This document shows positions 38,955-46,562 of a stretch of DNA of 46,562 nucleotides, piece after piece. A program made the translations under genes and the position numbers. The DNA comes from Mesaphorura yosii (Eukaryota > Arthropoda > Collembola > Poduromorpha > Tullbergiidae), in contig WIXG01000499.1 in the NCBI GenBank assembly GCA_009869945.1, forward strand, positions 1 to 46,562, read 5' to 3'. Position 1 is the first letter of the stretch. Each line of letters opens with the position of its first letter. The notes under the pieces were generated by a model. That model saw only the letters and a program-made list of their open reading frames with translations. It ran no database searches and was not told the origin of the DNA.

Positions 38955-39586
38955 TGTGAATTTGATTAAACTGGAAGAAAGCCACCAACATCGACACAGG
39001 TGACTGGTGAGCACTCAACACACGCTCGAAATTCAGAGAGAATCGAGTGCGCAAATTCAGTGGGTTCTATTTAAGCCTAATCTTCGACAACTTTGTTTTT
39101 CGCGTGCATGCTTGGAATGGAAGATCCCTCGAATTAGTGGTGGTGATCGGTTCCTTGTGCAAATCGAAAATAAAATAATGTGATATGCACGTGCTCAACA
39201 GTTCAGTACTTAAGTACATCGGAATGGAATCGTTTAGTATGAATTGTGCTTCAGCTAGGTAAACAATGTTTTCACGTCGCTCGGGTACGAACGCATGAAG
39301 CAATTAGGCAATAATTTTATAGCTCTCAAGTGGTGGTCAAAACAAGATTACGCGATGCATTTTCAAGCACAAGATACGCTGAATACGCTGTCAAAAGTCC
39401 AAGATTAAAATTAAAGCTCAAAGTCAAACGCTTTCACGGTTTCATAGCCGGTTCAAACTAAACTTGTCGGGTTCAAGGTCGTGTGCGAGTTAGCCATGAA
39501 TTTTGATCGATATAAAATTAGAACTTTTATTAGCAAACTCAACTATAAAACAGTAAAAACTATGATATCTTTCACAGCTGGAATTG
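38955..39586 (-). other. Spacer between the tandem ABCC genes
   Basis: Holds the promoter of copy A and the 3' UTR of copy B. A minus-strand AATAAA lies at 39531-39526, 56 bp after the copy B stop. No other gene is seen. Confidence 0.55.
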
Positions 39587-44984
<5,398 letters not shown>

Positions 44985-46155
44985 TGTCGGCTTGAGATTA
45001 AAGTCGAGATCCGTGTAAGCACAAAGTTTGTCTTCACAAAAGACCAAGCCAATACTTAATTTTTCGATCGTCTGAGGACGGGCGGGTTATAAATAAAAAT
45101 TCACATCCTCTCAATTCACGGGAAATTGTGGACGGAGACGAAGTGAGAACTGGAGCGTAGCACGATTTGTGAATTAAAATACTGAACTTGGACTCGAGAC
45201 CCGAATGCAGAACACATTGTGATTTTATATGCCAAGTGCCACGCTATCAACTATCAGCAGTGTGTGACAGCATCAAAGACTTAGACAATGCTCGGTAAAC
45301 AAGATTACTGTTTGTTTATTGGTTCATTATGAAAAATACATCCGACGTATATTTAACGTAATTCGTAACGTTAATCGCAGGTGGCATAACGTTGTATCGG
45401 TTTCTTCGGGTCTGGGCAGGGCGGATTGTATGAAAATTGAATGATAATGGGATGTCAAGGTGGGCAAACATGGACCTGGACCCTGTACTGTATTGGATAA
45501 CTGAATTTGGATTGCGCACCCAATTTCATCCAGAAATTATGTTTTGAGCACAGGCCACAGCGAGCAGTGTTCCATGCACGCTCACTCTAAGTGAATGTTG
45601 CATAAGAGACTCAGAGATAAGAAATTGAGTCAATGCTCCGGCTCCAGTGAAGTGTCGTACGCAAAATTGCTAATTATGGATTGAGATAATTCGAATTGAA
45701 GTCAGGCTGTTTGACCTTTGAATGTTTAAAGAGCTACCAGTCCAATTTGCTCAGATTTTAATTCCGCTACTACTTGGCATAATGCTAAATGTGGAGAGGG
45801 TGATGAACGATTGCGATTAATCGGCTCGCATACCAGAATTCTTAAAAATTTCCATAGAACGTGTTTTCTACTCGATCATCGACGCCCCAACGATGAATGA
45901 CAGACAGCCGCGTAAAATTTCGCAAAATTCATTCATTTGTGTGTTGTGTCCTGGCCGGCGATGATGCAATAATGAAAAACATTGCCTGAACGCATTAACG
46001 ACGACGCGTTTACAACGTTCTTATGAATAATAGCGAGTAGCGATCTAAAACACTGCACTGGTGAAAACAAAACTTGTTTTTATTTACTGATTGCCTGTTA
46101 CTGTCACACCTTCGTCCTCGTACGACCTTTCCACTTTCGACTAACTTGAGTATTT
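44985..46155. other. Gene-free flank upstream of ABCC copy B
   Basis: About 1.2 kb of AT-rich DNA. A TATTTATAA element on the minus strand (45095-45087) lies about 105 bp before the copy B start and could be its TATA box, with moderate doubt. No gene was found on either strand. Confidence 0.45.
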
Positions 46156-46364
46156 CCTTTGGTGAGAACAGAATCAGACGGCGGTGCCTGCTAAAAAAAA
46201 CCAAAGGTCTGCATTCGCCCCCTATTCCTTTGGTGAGAACAGAATCAGACGGCGGTGCCTGCTAAAAAAACCAAAGGTCTGCATTCGCCCCCTATTCCTT
46301 TGGTGAGAACAGAAGCAGACGGCGGTGCCTGCTAAAAAAAACCAAAGGTCTGTATTCGCCCCCT
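46156..46364 (+). repeat. Three tandem copies of a ~71-bp repeat
   Basis: Units start at 46156, 46227 and 46297 (periods 71 and 70), differing mainly in the length of an A run and two substitutions. Each begins CCTTTGGT and carries the complementary ACCAAAGG about 40 bases later, so each unit can form a stem-loop. Units end with the C-rich stretch ttcgccccctatt. It looks like a satellite or the edge of a larger array or mobile element. Confidence 0.9.
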
Positions 46365-46562
46365 ACCTCTAAACGTGTCAGCCAGGATTTCTCAAAATCT
46401 AAGCGAGATATCGAAAAATGACCGAAACACAAAAGACGCGTATTCCGGCCTAGATTTGCGAGAACTGGTCAAACAAGCATTTCCGGTCTTCCTATTGTTA
46501 CTTTCGGGCAGTTGAAACTCGAAAAACCATGTTTTTCGGTTATATCTTTTTTCTGTGAAGAC
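46365..46562. other. Unassigned sequence after the tandem repeat to window end
   Basis: About 200 bp with no coding potential, possibly the continuation of the repeat-bearing element. It has words such as gagatatcgaaaaatgaccg but no recognised ends. Confidence 0.4.

Noticed and set aside
46156..46364. CRISPR-like array
   Set aside because: The copies are contiguous with no unique spacers, and the genome is eukaryotic.

Overview
The window is eukaryotic nuclear DNA, most likely from an arthropod and probably a springtail (Collembola). Genes are split by short GT-AG introns, mostly 60-100 bp. Intergenic DNA is AT-rich with AATAAA signals and TATA/initiator-type promoters. The gene set includes an insect-type trehalose transporter, an EcKinase/CHK-like protein and lineage-specific gustatory-receptor-like 7TM genes. 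The springtail assignment is inference; nothing in the window proves it.

Layout. 1-541: an acidic EDEL repeat and a trypsin-like terminal exon. 910-3456 (+): MTMR9-type pseudophosphatase in 7 exons. 3457-9823: about 6 kb without a recognisable gene, with GAGA-rich tracts, probably 5' regulatory/UTR DNA of the next gene. 9824-12355 (+): nuclear protein with a Myb/SANT-like (trihelix) domain and a long AT-rich 3' flank. 14251-15575 (-): protein tyrosine phosphatase with a signal peptide and no visible transmembrane anchor. 17214-18981 (+): Tret1-like sugar transporter. 19321-19393 (+): tRNA-Ala(AGC). 20186-20944 (+): intronless polysaccharide-lyase-14-like gene broken by four frame changes. 21604-22908 (+): EcKinase-like gene.

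22980-29491 is a degenerate receptor region. It holds one intact GR-like gene (24761-25903, -), one GR-like gene with frame breaks (23253-24533, -) and two GR C-terminal fragments. Between them lie an intact BTB/BACK gene (26786-28296, +) and the 3' end of a CatSper1-like sperm calcium channel (28699-29491, +) that lacks its upstream exons.

29854-44984 is rich in chemistry-handling genes. An arylamine N-acetyltransferase-like gene (-) and a dihydrodiol-dehydrogenase-like oxidoreductase (+) lie head to head. Two tandem, apparently intact ABCC4/MRP4-like exporters follow (33604-38954 and 39587-44984, both -), each of 20 coding exons with nearly identical exon sizes. Together these could conjugate, oxidise and export small molecules, but coordinated function is only inferred from adjacency. 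The last 1.5 kb is gene-free and ends with three copies of a ~71-bp tandem repeat containing a short inverted repeat.

Exon boundaries were set by eye from splice signals, phase and family homology; no alignment or expression data were available.
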